From the NCBI RefSeq assembly GCF_002150785.1, contig NZ_MTAZ01000004.1, positions 62,001-126,000 on the forward strand: a stretch of 64,000 nt of DNA. The letters run 5' to 3'. The position numbers and the translations under genes are program-made. Every line of letters begins with the position of its first letter. Position 1 is the first letter of the stretch. This DNA is from Arenibacter amylolyticus (GTDB lineage Bacteria > Bacteroidota > Bacteroidia > Flavobacteriales > Flavobacteriaceae). Below are positions 53,992 through 63,708 of the stretch, piece after piece. The notes below the pieces were generated by a model. The model saw only the letters and a list, made by a program, of their open reading frames with translations. It had not been told where the DNA came from and did not search any database.

Positions 53992-56148
53992 CTACCCTTT
54001 AATTTCCTTTAAAACTGACTGATTGGGAAGATTCTGGAAACCCATATTGTACAGGGTAAAGCCAAAAATGTCCGCAGTTTGCTCAATAGTCTTGCTCACT
54101 GGGGTGCCTGCCCCATGGCCGGCATTGACTTCTATCCTAATAAGTACTGGGTTGTCTCCTTCCTGCTTTTCCTGAAGGGCAGCAGCAAATTTAAAGCTAT
54201 GTGCTGGTACAACCCTATCGTCATGGTCTCCTGTAGTAATAAGGGTAGCAGGATATGCGGTGCCACTTTTAACATTATGCACGGGAGAGTAGTTTTTTAG
54301 GTATTGGAACATTTCCTCGTTGTCCTCTGCCGTTCCGTAGTCGTAAGCCCAACCTGCACCAGCGGTAAAGGTATGGTAGCGCAACATGTCTAACACGCCC
54401 ACAGCGGGAAGGGCTACCTTCATCAATTCCGGTCTTTGGGTCATAGTGGCCCCAACCAATAAACCGCCATTGGAGCCTCCTCTAATGGCTAAATAATCGC
54501 TAGACGTATAATTGTTGTCAATTAAATACTCGGCAGCCGCTATAAAGTCGTCAAAAACATTCTGCTTTTGCATTTTGGTACCGGCATCATGCCATTTTTT
54601 TCCATATTCGCCACCTCCCCTTAGGTTGGGAACGGCGTAAATACCACCTTGTTCCATCCAAACGGCATTGGTAATGCTGAAAGAGGGGGTTAGGCTAATG
54701 TTGAATCCGCCATAACCGTATAGGATGGTCGGATTTTTACCGTTTAGTTCCAATCCTTTTTTATGAGTGATGATCATGGGTATCTTAGTACCGTCCTTAG
54801 AGGTGTAGAACACTTGGTTAGATTCGTACTCTTCCGGATTAAAATCTATTTCCGGTTTCCAATACAATTCATATTCCCCAGTAGCTACATTGTATTTGTA
54901 CGAAGAGGAGGGGGTATTGTAATTGGTAAAGGAAAAATAGAATTCCTTTTCATCTTTCTTGCCTCCAAAACCACCGGCACTACCGATACCGGGAAGCTTT
55001 ACCTCGCGAATCTTTTTGCCATCATAATCGTACTGGTATACTTTAGAGATGGCGTCTACCATATATTCTGCAAAGAGGAATCCCCCACCAATGCTGGCTG
55101 TAAGAACATGCTCTGTTTCAGGAATTAGGTCTTTCCAGTTTTCGGGAGCTGGATTGGCCGCATCTACAGTAACTATTTTTTTGTTGGGTGCTCCTAAATT
55201 GGTAACCAAATATAGGGTAGATCCTACATTGTCTAAGATGGAAGTATCCGAGTCCGTATGGTCTATAATTGGATATAATTTGCTGTTAGGCTTGGTAAGA
55301 TCTTTTATGAACAGCTTGTTCCCCGAAGTTGAAACAGAAGCAGATACCAATAGATAGCGGTTGTCTTCCGTAACCCTTCCACCTACGTAGCGGTGCTTTT
55401 CCGAGGGAATTCCACCAAAGACAAGTTCGTCGTCTTTTTGGGAAGTTCCCAATTTGTGGTAGTACAATTTGTGCTGATCTGTTTTGGCAGATAGTTCGCT
55501 GCCTTTAGGCTTGTCATAGCTAGAGTAGAAGAAGCCTTCATTGCCTTTCCAAGAGATGCCGCTAAATTTGATGTCCACCAGGGTATCCTCTACAATTCTG
55601 CGGGTTTCTGTTTCCATGACAATCACCTTACGCCAATCACTACCTCCCTCAGAAATGGAGTAGGCGGCTATAGAGCCATCGTCCGAAAAACTAAGACCAG
55701 ATAAAGAGGTGGTGCCATCTTCAGAGAAGGTATTGGGGTCTAGGAAAACCTCTTCTTCCTCGTTATCCTTACTTCGGTATATAACGTACTGATTCTGGAG
55801 TCCGTCGTTTTTGTAAAAATAGGTGTAATCCCCTTCCTTAAACGGAGATCCCAATTTTTCATAATTCCATAAGGTCTCCAAACGTTTTTTTAGTTGGTCT
55901 CTAAAGGGAATTTGGTCTAAATAATCGAAGGTGGTTACATTTTGTTCTTTTACCCAAGCCTCCGTTTCCTTACTTCTATCATCTTCCAACCATCTGTAGG
56001 GGTCGGGTACCTCGGTTCCAAAATAATGGTCTACCGTATCAACTTTTTTAGTAACGGGATAATTCAACACAATCGCATCTTTTTTTTGATCTGTACCACA
56101 GGCCAGTACAAAGCTGGCAGCAATGGTGGTCAATACTATTTTCTTCAT
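53992..56148 (-). CDS. Prolyl oligopeptidase, S9A family, lipoprotein
   Basis: A 718-residue peptidase. A lipoprotein signal ends in lipobox LACG (Cys17). The seven-bladed propeller follows (about 60-420), then the alpha/beta hydrolase domain with catalytic Ser559 in RGGSNGGLL, Asp in GDHDDRVVP (about residue 640) and His678 in NAGHGAG. It cuts after proline in short peptides. The lipoprotein signal suggests it works on the cell envelope. It has its own promoter and a terminator, so it is a single-gene unit. The length is typical of the family (about 700). Confidence 0.92.
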   Translation of the reverse strand: MKKIVLTTIAASFVLACGTDQKKDAIVLNYPVTKKVDTVDHYFGTEVPDPYRWLEDDRSKETEAWVKEQNVTTFDYLDQIPFRDQLKKRLETLWNYEKLGSPFKEGDYTYFYKNDGLQNQYVIYRSKDNEEEEVFLDPNTFSEDGTTSLSGLSFSDDGSIAAYSISEGGSDWRKVIVMETETRRIVEDTLVDIKFSGISWKGNEGFFYSSYDKPKGSELSAKTDQHKLYYHKLGTSQKDDELVFGGIPSEKHRYVGGRVTEDNRYLLVSASVSTSGNKLFIKDLTKPNSKLYPIIDHTDSDTSILDNVGSTLYLVTNLGAPNKKIVTVDAANPAPENWKDLIPETEHVLTASIGGGFLFAEYMVDAISKVYQYDYDGKKIREVKLPGIGSAGGFGGKKDEKEFYFSFTNYNTPSSSYKYNVATGEYELYWKPEIDFNPEEYESNQVFYTSKDGTKIPMIITHKKGLELNGKNPTILYGYGGFNISLTPSFSITNAVWMEQGGIYAVPNLRGGGEYGKKWHDAGTKMQKQNVFDDFIAAAEYLIDNNYTSSDYLAIRGGSNGGLLVGATMTQRPELMKVALPAVGVLDMLRYHTFTAGAGWAYDYGTAEDNEEMFQYLKNYSPVHNVKSGTAYPATLITTGDHDDRVVPAHSFKFAAALQEKQEGDNPVLIRIEVNAGHGAGTPVSKTIEQTADIFGFTLYNMGFQNLPNQSVLKEIKG

Positions 56149-56171
56149 ATGTTAATTAGATAGGTGAAGCT

Positions 56172-56201
56172 CAAAAATACTACAAAAAAAACCTTTGCAG
56201 C
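56172..56201 (-). promoter_or_regulatory. Promoter of the prolyl oligopeptidase gene
   Basis: On the minus strand TATTTTTG at 56172-56179 matches TAnnTTTG exactly and TTG at 56201-56203 lies about 21 bases before it. The ATG is 23 bases on. The -33 region lies inside the asd terminator hairpin. Confidence 0.5.
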
Positions 56202-56219
56202 AAGTAAGGATGCAAAGGT
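56183..56219 (-). terminator. Intrinsic terminator after asd
   Basis: On the minus strand ACCTTTGCA pairs with TGCAAAGGT (9 base pairs) around an 11-base loop, followed by eight T. It ends asd transcripts and overlaps the next gene's promoter. Confidence 0.82.
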
Positions 56220-56293
56220 ATTTTTTAGGGTTCTATCTCCTTGCGGAGGATGTTGTAAAAACGTGGTGCCAAATGGCAGTCCTAGGTAGTGAG

Positions 56294-57283
56294 TTATACC
56301 AATTTATTCTCTACCAAGTACTCTGCAATCTGTATTACGTTGGTGGCGGCACCTTTTCTTAGGTTGTCTGCAACGATCCACATGTTTAGTGTGTTTGCTT
56401 GGGTTTCATCCCTTCGGATTCTTCCAACAAATACGTCGTCCTTGCCATGGGCATAAATAGGCATTGGGTAGGTGTTGGTATCTGTATTATCCTGTACAAC
56501 AATACCTTTGGTTTCGCTTAGCATTTTACGAACCTCGGAAAGTTCAAAGTCGTTCTCGAACTCTACATTTACAGATTCGGAATGTCCGCCAGAGGTAGGG
56601 ATACGTACTGCAGTGGCCGATACCGAGAAGCTATTGTCGTTAAGTATTTTTATAGGCTCCTGGGCCAATTTCATTTCTTCTTTGGTATAGCCGTTTTCCA
56701 AGAATACATCGCAATGAGGTAGCGCATTTTTCCCAATTGGGTACGGATAGGCCATTTCTCCTTCTACGCCGGCAATTTCATTTTCTAACTGTTGAACCGC
56801 TTTTACACCTGTCCCAGATACGGACTGGTAGGTAGAAACTACCACACGTTTCATTTTGTATTTATTGTGTAGCGGTGATAGGGCCATAACCAACTGAATG
56901 GTAGAACAGTTTGGGCTGGCAATAATCTTGTCTTCCTCGGTGAGTTCATGGGCATTAATCTCCGGAACAATCAACTTTTTGCTAGGATCCATTCTCCAAG
57001 CGGAAGAGTTGTCTATAACCGTAATTCCGGCCGCTGCAAATTTAGGGGCCCATTCCAATGAGGTGTCGCCACCTGCCGAAAAGACTACCAAGTTTGGTTT
57101 GGCTTCCAAAGCGGTTTGTAAGCCAATAAGCGTATGCTCCTTTCCTTGGAAAGTTAATTTTTTACCTACCGATCTTTCTGAGGCTACCAATAACAATTCG
57201 GTTAATGGAAAGTTGCGTTCTGCCAATACGTTCAGCATTACTTCTCCAACCATTCCAGTTGCTCCAACTACAGCTACTTTCAT
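56294..57283 (-). CDS. asd: Aspartate-semialdehyde dehydrogenase
   Basis: A 329-residue enzyme that reduces aspartyl phosphate to aspartate semialdehyde, leading to lysine, threonine, methionine and diaminopimelate. The start MKVAVVGATGMVGEVML carries the NADP-binding motif GATGMVG. The catalytic Cys126 is in SPNCSTIQ and the active-site His in RIPTSGGHSES. The 329 length is usual for the bacterial type. It has a strong promoter upstream and a terminator downstream, so it is transcribed alone. Confidence 0.95.
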   Translation of the reverse strand: MKVAVVGATGMVGEVMLNVLAERNFPLTELLLVASERSVGKKLTFQGKEHTLIGLQTALEAKPNLVVFSAGGDTSLEWAPKFAAAGITVIDNSSAWRMDPSKKLIVPEINAHELTEEDKIIASPNCSTIQLVMALSPLHNKYKMKRVVVSTYQSVSGTGVKAVQQLENEIAGVEGEMAYPYPIGKNALPHCDVFLENGYTKEEMKLAQEPIKILNDNSFSVSATAVRIPTSGGHSESVNVEFENDFELSEVRKMLSETKGIVVQDNTDTNTYPMPIYAHGKDDVFVGRIRRDETQANTLNMWIVADNLRKGAATNVIQIAEYLVENKLV

Positions 57284-57308
57284 TGTAATAAAATTAAAAT
57301 TGAGACGG

Positions 57309-57338
57309 CAAAGGTACTCATTAAAGCGTTGGGTACAA
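57309..57338 (-). promoter_or_regulatory. Promoter of asd
   Basis: On the minus strand TACCTTTG (57309-57316, exact TAnnTTTG) and TTG (57336-57338) are 19 bases apart, the best-spaced promoter in the window. The asd ATG is 25 bases on. Confidence 0.65.
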
Positions 57339-57396
57339 GCAATTCATCTAATTTTATTAAAAATATAACAGATTGTTACATATAAAACATTGGTGC

Positions 57397-57441
57397 GGAA
57401 AAAAACCGTCAGCTTTGTGCTAATGACAAGGCTAACGGTTT
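57397..57441 (-). terminator. Intrinsic terminator after mscL
   Basis: AAACCGT at 57435-57441 pairs with 57403-57409, with more pairs inside, and on the minus strand TTTTTTT follows. A 7-bp outer stem with an internal mismatch and a G-T pair. Confidence 0.75.
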
Positions 57442-57496
57442 GGGTTGATTGGTTAGTTGGTGGTCTAATCTTTAGACCGGTACAATAAGATTGGTT

Positions 57497-57907
57497 TTAT
57501 TGTTTCTTTAATAGGTCCCTAATCTGGGTCAATAATTCTTCCTGACTAGGTCCTTTGGGTGCTTCTTTTTTAGGAGCGGGTGGTTTTTTGGTTTTGTTGT
57601 ACGCCTTTACAATAACGAAAAGTACAAAGCCTACAATTACTAAATTAACGATAGAATTTACCCATGCTCCATAACGGATAGCACTTTCTGGTTTGGTGAC
57701 AGTCCCATCGGATGCAACTACTGCTTCGGAGAGTACGATCTGCATTTCTGAGAAATCCATACCGCCGGTAAAATACCCTACAATAGGCATCATAATGTCA
57801 TTTACAAAGCCATTCACCACTAGGCTCACGGCACCCGCCAGAATAACTGCAACGGCTAAATCAATGACATTTCCCGTCATGATAAAATTCTTGAATTCCT
57901 TTAGCAT
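57497..57907 (-). CDS. mscL: Large-conductance mechanosensitive channel
   Basis: A 136-residue channel that opens under high membrane tension to relieve osmotic down-shock. MLKEFKNFIMTGNVIDLAVAVILAGA gives the amphipathic N-terminal helix and the pore-lining TM1 with its conserved A and G packing. TM2 is near 92-112 (IVNLVIVGFVLFVIVKAYN). A lysine-proline segment (KKPPAPKKEAPKGP) precedes a C-terminal helix LTQIRDLLKKQ. The gene stands between alr and asd on the same strand, with a terminator after it. Confidence 0.96.
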   Translation of the reverse strand: MLKEFKNFIMTGNVIDLAVAVILAGAVSLVVNGFVNDIMMPIVGYFTGGMDFSEMQIVLSEAVVASDGTVTKPESAIRYGAWVNSIVNLVIVGFVLFVIVKAYNKTKKPPAPKKEAPKGPSQEELLTQIRDLLKKQ

Positions 57908-57988
57908 ACGCGATGGTTTAGTTTATTGGTTGGTTTTTGCAGTACTGCAATGTAATAAAAAAAATCTATCTTAACAAAATGCTAAAAA

Positions 57989-59098
57989 TTATTTCCCGAT
58001 GTAAACCCGCTTTATTCGTTGAGAAATTCCTGTTAGTAGTTCGTAGGAGATGGTATCGGCGTACGCGGCCATGGTATCTGCACTGTGAGTCTTGCCAAAA
58101 ACAATTACTTCGTCCCCTTCTTGGCATTTTATTCCAGTAATATCTATCATCACCATATCCATACACACATTTCCAATAATGGGTGCCAGTGTTCCATTGA
58201 CCCATACGTGTCCTTTGTGGTTGCCGTAGATTCTTCCCAATCCATCGGCGTGTCCCAAGGGTAAGGTAGCGGTAACCGTAGGGGAAGTAGCTATAAAGCC
58301 TCTGTTGTAGCCTACACTTTGGTTGGGTTCAATCTTGTGGATCTGGGAAATAATGGTTTTTAGGGTGGCAACCGGAATCAGTTGGGCGTCTTCGGAGGCT
58401 TCATTACCATAGCCATAGATGCCTATTCCGCTTCTAACCATATCAAATTGGGCCTGGGGATAATTAATTATTCCGGAGGTATTTAATAAATGTAAGAGTG
58501 GGCGGTCTTCAATTTTATCCAATAATTGGGTGGCGATCCGCTTAAAAGCCTCAATTTGGGAAAGGGAAAACTCCTGTTCGTTTATATCTTCGGAAGCCGC
58601 CAAGTGAGAAAATAAGGAGGCTACTTTTACTTCCTTAGCCCCTTGTAGTTGCTCTATGAGAAAATCTACCTCCCTTTCCGAGAACCCTATTCTATTGAGA
58701 CCAGTATTAAGTTTTAAATGCACTGGATACCTAGTTTGCTGCAATGCTTTGGCAGTCCGTAAAAAGGAAGTTAAAACCAGTGGGGAATACAGGCTTGGTT
58801 CTAACCGGTGTTCTATTATTCTGGGAAAACAGACGCGTTGTGGATGTAGTACTAGGATGGGCAGTGTTACACCTGCTTCTCGCAAAGCCACCCCTTCATT
58901 GGTATAGGCAACGGCCAGATAATCGGCTCCCAAGTTTTCCAGTTTTTTTGCAATGGCTACGGAATCGCTACCATAGGCAAATGCTTTAACCACTCCTAAA
59001 AATTTGGTATCTTTCTTAATCTTAGACCTTAGGTGGTTGTAATTGTGTTCTAGGGCATGGAGATCTATCTCTAGAACGGTTTCTTGAACCTTGCTCAT
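57989..59098 (-). CDS. alr: Alanine racemase
   Basis: A 369-residue PLP enzyme that makes D-alanine for peptidoglycan. The PLP Lys38 lies in [12 protein letters not shown] and the second catalytic Tyr in [10 protein letters not shown] near residue 255. [11 protein letters not shown] and [20 protein letters not shown] mark the C-terminal beta domain. The gene overlaps tdk by 4 bases (ATGA), so they are translationally coupled. Order on the minus strand is tdk-alr-mscL. Confidence 0.95.
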   Translation of the reverse strand: MSKVQETVLEIDLHALEHNYNHLRSKIKKDTKFLGVVKAFAYGSDSVAIAKKLENLGADYLAVAYTNEGVALREAGVTLPILVLHPQRVCFPRIIEHRLEPSLYSPLVLTSFLRTAKALQQTRYPVHLKLNTGLNRIGFSEREVDFLIEQLQGAKEVKVASLFSHLAASEDINEQEFSLSQIEAFKRIATQLLDKIEDRPLLHLLNTSGIINYPQAQFDMVRSGIGIYGYGNEASEDAQLIPVATLKTIISQIHKIEPNQSVGYNRGFIATSPTVTATLPLGHADGLGRIYGNHKGHVWVNGTLAPIIGNVCMDMVMIDITGIKCQEGDEVIVFGKTHSADTMAAYADTISYELLTGISQRIKRVYIGK

Positions 59099-59733
59099 TT
59101 ATTTTCTTTTGGCAATATCACCTCCTGGGAAGTAACTTGTATAGCATTCACTTTTTCCTTTAGCATTGCCTTGTAGTAGGCAGCTCTGCTTAAGGGTTCG
59201 TACTCTTCCGTTTCACCCAAGAGTACTAAATTTTCACTACGGGTCTTTCTAAAACTATAGTTGGCCAAGTTTCCGGTACGGGTGCACACGGCATGTACCT
59301 TGGTAACGTATTCTGCGGTGGCCATTAGCGCGGGCATGGGGCCAAAGGGATTGCCCTTGAAATCCATATCTAAGCCTGCTACCACTACGCGGATCCCCTT
59401 ATTGGCCAAATCGTTGCAGACCGCTACTATTTCGTCGTCAAAAAATTGAGCTTCGTCAATACCCACCACATCACAACCATCGGCAAGCAATCGGATATTA
59501 GTAGCTGCTGGTACCGGGGTAGAGCGTATTTCGTTTGCATCGTGGGAAACAACCATTTCTTCATGATAGCGAGTATCTATCATGGGTTTAAAAATTTCCA
59601 CTTTCTGCTTGGCAAACTGGGCTCTTTTTAAACGTCGGATAAGTTCCTCGGTCTTTCCAGAGAACATAGAACCACAGATAACTTCTATCCATCCGAATTG
59701 TTCTTTAGGGTTAACAGTATTTTCGAGAAACAT
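59095..59733 (-). CDS. tdk: Thymidine kinase
   Basis: A 212-residue type II thymidine kinase. It phosphorylates thymidine for salvage. Walker A is [15 protein letters not shown] (about 21-30) and the Walker B-like Asp lies in [13 protein letters not shown]. The lid region [29 protein letters not shown]-like end ([23 protein letters not shown]) is present. In many homologues a zinc site uses four cysteines; here only VCTRTG remains in that place, so the zinc may be missing or reduced, as I recall for Bacteroidetes. Translationally coupled with alr. Confidence 0.93.
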   Translation of the reverse strand: MFLENTVNPKEQFGWIEVICGSMFSGKTEELIRRLKRAQFAKQKVEIFKPMIDTRYHEEMVVSHDANEIRSTPVPAATNIRLLADGCDVVGIDEAQFFDDEIVAVCNDLANKGIRVVVAGLDMDFKGNPFGPMPALMATAEYVTKVHAVCTRTGNLANYSFRKTRSENLVLLGETEEYEPLSRAAYYKAMLKEKVNAIQVTSQEVILPKENK

Positions 59734-59931
59734 TTTGTAATTTTAGACGAAAGTAATTTGTTTTCCGTTAATTTAATAGGAGGCATAAAATTATTAAAAA
59801 AATAATCCAAGTGGCATTATTGTTGAGAAAAGTTGGACTAGGGGCCATCTTTTGATTGCCACCCTTATATTACTTGTAGAATTGTGATAATGGTGCTCCC
59901 TAGGAGTCCAACTTTGGTAAAACTTATGAAC

Positions 59932-60609
59932 ATGAAAAAGAGACTTAAAGAGGAACTGAGAAAATTATCGACCGAAATCCTAACTGCCCGGGACATGGGG
60001 GACATTTCTTCCCTTTACGAAACCTCCAGGGAATTATATGAAAAGTTAGCGGTGTTAAAATATATAGAGGATAAGTTAAACGAGGTAGAGATCGATGTTT
60101 CCAAGAGTTCTATCGGCTCAAGATTTGAAACCATGGCCAATTCCGTTTTAAGTGCCAATTCCTCCGTACCCGAAAGCAATCCGCACAAAGAGGATATTAT
60201 TACCCCAGGAATCGACACCATAAAGGATATGGTTTCAGAGATGCCTAGTTCTACCACCATAGATGAGGTGCTTTCCCAATTTACTTCCAAACAGGAGCTC
60301 ATCAATGATAAGGACCTTTTTATGCGCAAAGAGGGGAGTCAGGCTAATCCTGTAAGTAGTAAAGACACCACCCAGGTCCATAGGAATATCAAGATAGACC
60401 TCAATGATAAACTGGCCTTTGTGAAGCATCTTTTCAATAATAGTATGGAAGACTACAATAGGGTCTTGTCTCAGCTTAGTACCATAGATACGGAAGAGCG
60501 ATCTATTGCTTTTATTGTTAATATGGTAAAACCAGATTATGATAACTGGGTGGGCAAGGAAGAGTACGAAAAGCGCTTTATGGATATGATCTCAAGAAAG
60601 TTTTCCTAG
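59932..60609 (+). CDS. Conserved hypothetical helical protein
   Basis: A 225-residue protein counted from ATG 59932 (MKKRLKEELRKLSTEILTARDM); 16 codons more are open upstream. It is soluble, highly charged and mainly helical. The first 70 residues form one or two long amphipathic helices (possible coiled coil), then a S/T/P-rich linker at about 80-150, and a C-terminal helix-rich domain of about 75 residues with KLAFVKHLFNNSMEDYNRVLSQ, AFIVNMVKPDYDNW and YEKRFMDMISRKF. I do not recognise its family. It is usually next to rsmI in flavobacteria, so a role near translation is possible but unproven. Confidence 0.7.
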   Translation: MKKRLKEELRKLSTEILTARDMGDISSLYETSRELYEKLAVLKYIEDKLNEVEIDVSKSSIGSRFETMANSVLSANSSVPESNPHKEDIITPGIDTIKDMVSEMPSSTTIDEVLSQFTSKQELINDKDLFMRKEGSQANPVSSKDTTQVHRNIKIDLNDKLAFVKHLFNNSMEDYNRVLSQLSTIDTEERSIAFIVNMVKPDYDNWVGKEEYEKRFMDMISRKFS

Positions 60610-60739
60610 AGAACTGCTTTAAAAATTTTTCAATTGCAAGCTGCCTATTCCAAAATACCATACCCAAGGGTATTTTGTGGGATATAGGTGTGCCCTTGGG
60701 GGCATTTTTCATTATTTTTACCAGCTATCACAACTGTTC

Positions 60740-61411
60740 ATGGGGAAATTATACATTGTACCTACACCAATAGGAAATTTGGAGGATATTACCTTTAGGG
60801 CCATTAGGGTGCTAAAGGAAGTAGATCTTATTTTAGCGGAAGATACCAGAACCAGTGGTAAGTTGCTGCATCATTATGGGATAGAAACCAATATGCAGAG
60901 TCACCATATGCACAACGAGCATAAAATGGTAGACGGAATTGTAAAGCGACTACAGGCTGGGGAGAACATTGCACTTATCTCTGATGCAGGCACCCCAGCT
61001 ATTTCGGATCCTGGATTTTTATTGACTAGGGCCTGTGTGCAAAACCATATAGAGGTAGATTGTCTACCGGGGGCTACGGCCTTTGTACCCGCTTTGGTTA
61101 ACAGTGGCCTGCCCAATGATAAGTTTGTGTTTGAAGGGTTTTTGCCCGTAAAAAAGGGGAGGCAAACCAGGCTTACCCTCCTTGCCGAGGAACCCAGAAC
61201 CCTTATTTTTTATGAATCTCCCCATAAACTGGTGAAGACCTTGGGGCATTTTGTCTCCTATTTTGGGTCGGAAAGGCAGGTCTCGGTTTCTAGGGAGCTT
61301 AGCAAAATGTACGAGGAAACTATACGTGGTACCCTGGAAGAGGTGTTGGCGCACTTTACCGAAAACCCACCAAAAGGGGAAATTGTAATTGTGTTGGCGG
61401 GTAAAAAATAA
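60740..61411 (+). CDS. rsmI: 16S rRNA (cytidine1402-2'-O)-methyltransferase RsmI
   Basis: A 223-residue tetrapyrrole-methylase-fold enzyme from the ATG at 60740 (MGKLYIVPTPIGNLEDITF); the longer frame from 60677 adds nothing family-like. RsmI uses SAM to methylate the ribose of C1402 in the decoding centre. Conserved blocks are the TPIGN start, AEDTRTSGKLLHHYGI (about 35-50), LISDAGTPAISDPG near 77-90 and the FYESPHKL motif near 160. Shorter than the E. coli enzyme by the C-terminal end, which is usual for the phylum. Confidence 0.94.
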   Translation: MGKLYIVPTPIGNLEDITFRAIRVLKEVDLILAEDTRTSGKLLHHYGIETNMQSHHMHNEHKMVDGIVKRLQAGENIALISDAGTPAISDPGFLLTRACVQNHIEVDCLPGATAFVPALVNSGLPNDKFVFEGFLPVKKGRQTRLTLLAEEPRTLIFYESPHKLVKTLGHFVSYFGSERQVSVSRELSKMYEETIRGTLEEVLAHFTENPPKGEIVIVLAGKK

Positions 61412-61450
61412 ATAGTTCAAAATCCGCTTAAAAAAAACTAAATTGAGGTA

Positions 61451-62578
61451 ATGTTATTACCTTGGTTTATTACCCTAATTACGGTACTCTCGATCTATTT
61501 TTTGGATCGATGGGAAAATAGGCATATTAAATCCCTCTTCGATTGGGTTCCCGCTATTCTTCTGGCATATATTATTCCTGCCATTATATCCTATGTGTTA
61601 CAGCTAGACCTATCCCAAGCAACAATCCATCAATACAGTAAAGATTATTTTGTGCCCTTGGCTATAATCGCGGTAATGGGGAGCTTATCCATGATGCAGC
61701 TAAAATCTATTGGGTGGAAACCTATTCTATTATTTATTTCCGGGTCATTTTGTATTGCTTTGTTGCCCGTTATTCTCAGTCTGTGGTTTTCAGAAACCTC
61801 CCTGGTTTCCATTACCTTGGTCGCCGAGGGATATTGGAAGGGTATTCCGCCAATTGTTGGGAGTTGGATCGGGGGCAGTACCAGTCAGTTGGTCTTAAAG
61901 GAATTGGTAGATTGTCCTGAGAATATTTTTCTTTCCGTATTGGTGATGGATAATGTGTTGGTAAATGTCTGGACCATATTAATGTTCCAGATCATTAAGA
62001 AAAGTAAGTTCCTAAATCGAAAATTGGGGATTACGGATTTTGGGATGCCCCAAGAGCTAAGATCTGTTAAGAAACACGTATGGTCGGGATGGGTTTGTTT
62101 TTTAGTGCTCTTTTCGTTTGTTGTATTGTGCAATTGGATCCTTGATAGCTTTGTGGTTAAGATTATAGTGCTTTCTATAATTGGATTGCTACTAAGCAAT
62201 GTTTTTCCTAGGTGGAACTTTAGGTTTGTTCTAAAATTTGGTGGTATACTAATAATTATCGTGATGGCCGTTTTGGGGTTGAAATTACGAATCGCGACGC
62301 TGGGCTTTAACACCTCTTTCCTCGGATTTTTAATCGTTTGGCTGCTTGGGCATTTTGTTTTTATGATAGGGGTAGCCAAGCTATTGAATATTAATATGGC
62401 GTGGGTACCCATAGCCAGTATGGCCAATGTTGGTGGAATTGCTACTGCCCCTGCAGTTACGGCTGCCTATGAGGAGAAATGGATGCCCCATGCAGTGATA
62501 CTGGCCATTCTTAGTATGGCAACCGGTACCTTTTGGGGAATGTTCACCATTTATTTATTGGAGGTGTTATTAATTTGA
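61451..62578 (+). CDS. DUF819 family membrane protein
   Basis: A 375-residue membrane protein with about ten or eleven hydrophobic segments and two-fold internal symmetry. Conserved parts are GNIGGSTSQLVLKEL-like (SWIGGSTSQLVLKEL) and SMANVGGIATAPAVTAAY in the C-terminal half, a hallmark of the group. DUF819 proteins are thought to be transporters, with homology to keto- or amino-acid carriers, but the substrate is not known. It is a single gene, convergent with the next. There is no signal for a partner. Confidence 0.8.
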   Translation: MLLPWFITLITVLSIYFLDRWENRHIKSLFDWVPAILLAYIIPAIISYVLQLDLSQATIHQYSKDYFVPLAIIAVMGSLSMMQLKSIGWKPILLFISGSFCIALLPVILSLWFSETSLVSITLVAEGYWKGIPPIVGSWIGGSTSQLVLKELVDCPENIFLSVLVMDNVLVNVWTILMFQIIKKSKFLNRKLGITDFGMPQELRSVKKHVWSGWVCFLVLFSFVVLCNWILDSFVVKIIVLSIIGLLLSNVFPRWNFRFVLKFGGILIIIVMAVLGLKLRIATLGFNTSFLGFLIVWLLGHFVFMIGVAKLLNINMAWVPIASMANVGGIATAPAVTAAYEEKWMPHAVILAILSMATGTFWGMFTIYLLEVLLI

Positions 62579-62614
62579 ACGTATTTATAAATCCTAGAGG
62601 AGTAGTGGAGGATT

Positions 62615-63202
62615 CTAAACGTGTTTTCCCTTCTCCCATCCGTATTTCTCCAAATAGCGTTTGCCACAGTCAACCGCATCTTTCTCCAAAGTGGTGCCCA
62701 TGGTATCGTTCCATCTATTAAGGAATCCAAAAAGGGAAATTACGCCCAGCATTTCTACAATCTCACCTTCATCCCAATATTTGTACAGGTTTTTTTTGAC
62801 TTTTGCATTCATGGTGTTGGGGACTTGGGAAGCTGCCAAACTAAAGTCTAAAGCGGCCCTTTCGGCTTCCGTGAAGGCCGCATGTGTCCGATATTCCCAA
62901 ATATTGTTCAGCTTTTCGTTGTCGGTACCATAGCGTTCTGCGGCCAATATGGCGTGTGCCTGGCAATATCTACAGCCCGTAGCATTGCTGCTCACCCATG
63001 CGATCATGCGCTTTAAGGTAGCGTCTACCCGCCCATGATTGGCCATTACTGCCTTGTTTAATTGTATGAAAGCTTTGGAGATTTCGGGCCTATGCTGCAT
63101 GGTCAATACAGAATTTGGACAAAACCCCAGAGTTTCGTTAAAAAATTCGGCCAAAACTTTTGTTTCGGGATCGTGGTTTATATCTAATGGGTTAACGAGC
63201 GG
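62615..63202 (-). CDS. Carboxymuconolactone decarboxylase/AhpD-like protein
   Basis: A 195-residue all-helical protein counted from the ATG at 63202 (MPLVNPLDINHDPETKVLAEFFNETLGF). The redox-like motif is ATGCRYCQAHAILAAERYG: a CxxC pair with His three residues on, as in AhpD and related peroxidase-linked proteins. A second region LDFSLAASQVPNTM and EIVEMLGVISLFGFLNRWND completes the fold. It could reduce peroxides in a thiol relay or act on small lactones; neither is shown. It is divergent from the OsmC-like gene, and both may share a stress role. Confidence 0.78.
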   Translation of the reverse strand, partial: PLVNPLDINHDPETKVLAEFFNETLGFCPNSVLTMQHRPEISKAFIQLNKAVMANHGRVDATLKRMIAWVSSNATGCRYCQAHAILAAERYGTDNEKLNNIWEYRTHAAFTEAERAALDFSLAASQVPNTMNAKVKKNLYKYWDEGEIVEMLGVISLFGFLNRWNDTMGTTLEKDAVDCGKRYLEKYGWEKGKHV

Positions 63203-63222
63203 CATGGTTGTGTTTTTATACG

Positions 63223-63230
63223 TATTTTTG
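63223..63230 (+). promoter_or_regulatory. -7 promoter element of the OsmC-like gene
   Basis: TATTTTTG matches TAnnTTTG exactly, 30 bases before the OsmC-like start. Confidence 0.45.
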
Positions 63231-63260
63231 GGCAATACAAGTAACAAAAAATTTATATCG

Positions 63261-63680
63261 ATGACAAATCATATTACTACTAAATGGCTTGGTAACATGA
63301 CCTTTGAAAGCAATAATATCTCTGGTAACAAATTAATTATAGATGTTGCTCCCGAAGATGGAGGGGAAGGTCAAGGATTTCGCCCCAAGGCGTTAATGTT
63401 AACCAGTTTGGCAGGATGTTCTGGGCTGGATGTGGCTTCTCTAATTAAAAAAATGAAATTGGAGGTAGAAGAATTTACCATAGAAACCATTGCCGATATA
63501 ACCGAGGAGCATCCTAAGTACTACAATAAGGTGAGGCTAGAGTACCATTTTAAGGGAGCTAACTTGGACGAGAAAAAATTACAGCGTGCAGTAGACCTGT
63601 CCATAGAAAAATATTGTGGTGTCATGGAAATGTTCAGGCAATTTGCAACCTTGGAAATTAAGACCATATTTAAAAAGTAA
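63261..63680 (+). CDS. OsmC/Ohr-family protein
   Basis: A 139-residue protein counted from the ATG at 63261 (MTNHITTKWLGNMTFESN). It has the family cysteine in LAGCSGLDVASLI (about residue 55) and the second in EKYCGVMEMF (about residue 117); these form the thiol pair that reduces organic hydroperoxides in OsmC/Ohr. The RPKALMLTSLAGC segment with its Arg/Lys is in the expected place. The group includes YhfA-like proteins of unknown substrate, so the peroxide role is likely but not certain. The frame runs much further upstream but overlaps the divergent gene. Confidence 0.85.
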   Translation: MTNHITTKWLGNMTFESNNISGNKLIIDVAPEDGGEGQGFRPKALMLTSLAGCSGLDVASLIKKMKLEVEEFTIETIADITEEHPKYYNKVRLEYHFKGANLDEKKLQRAVDLSIEKYCGVMEMFRQFATLEIKTIFKK

Positions 63681-63708
63681 TCCCCAAAATCCCCTTATAT
63701 CTTTTTTG

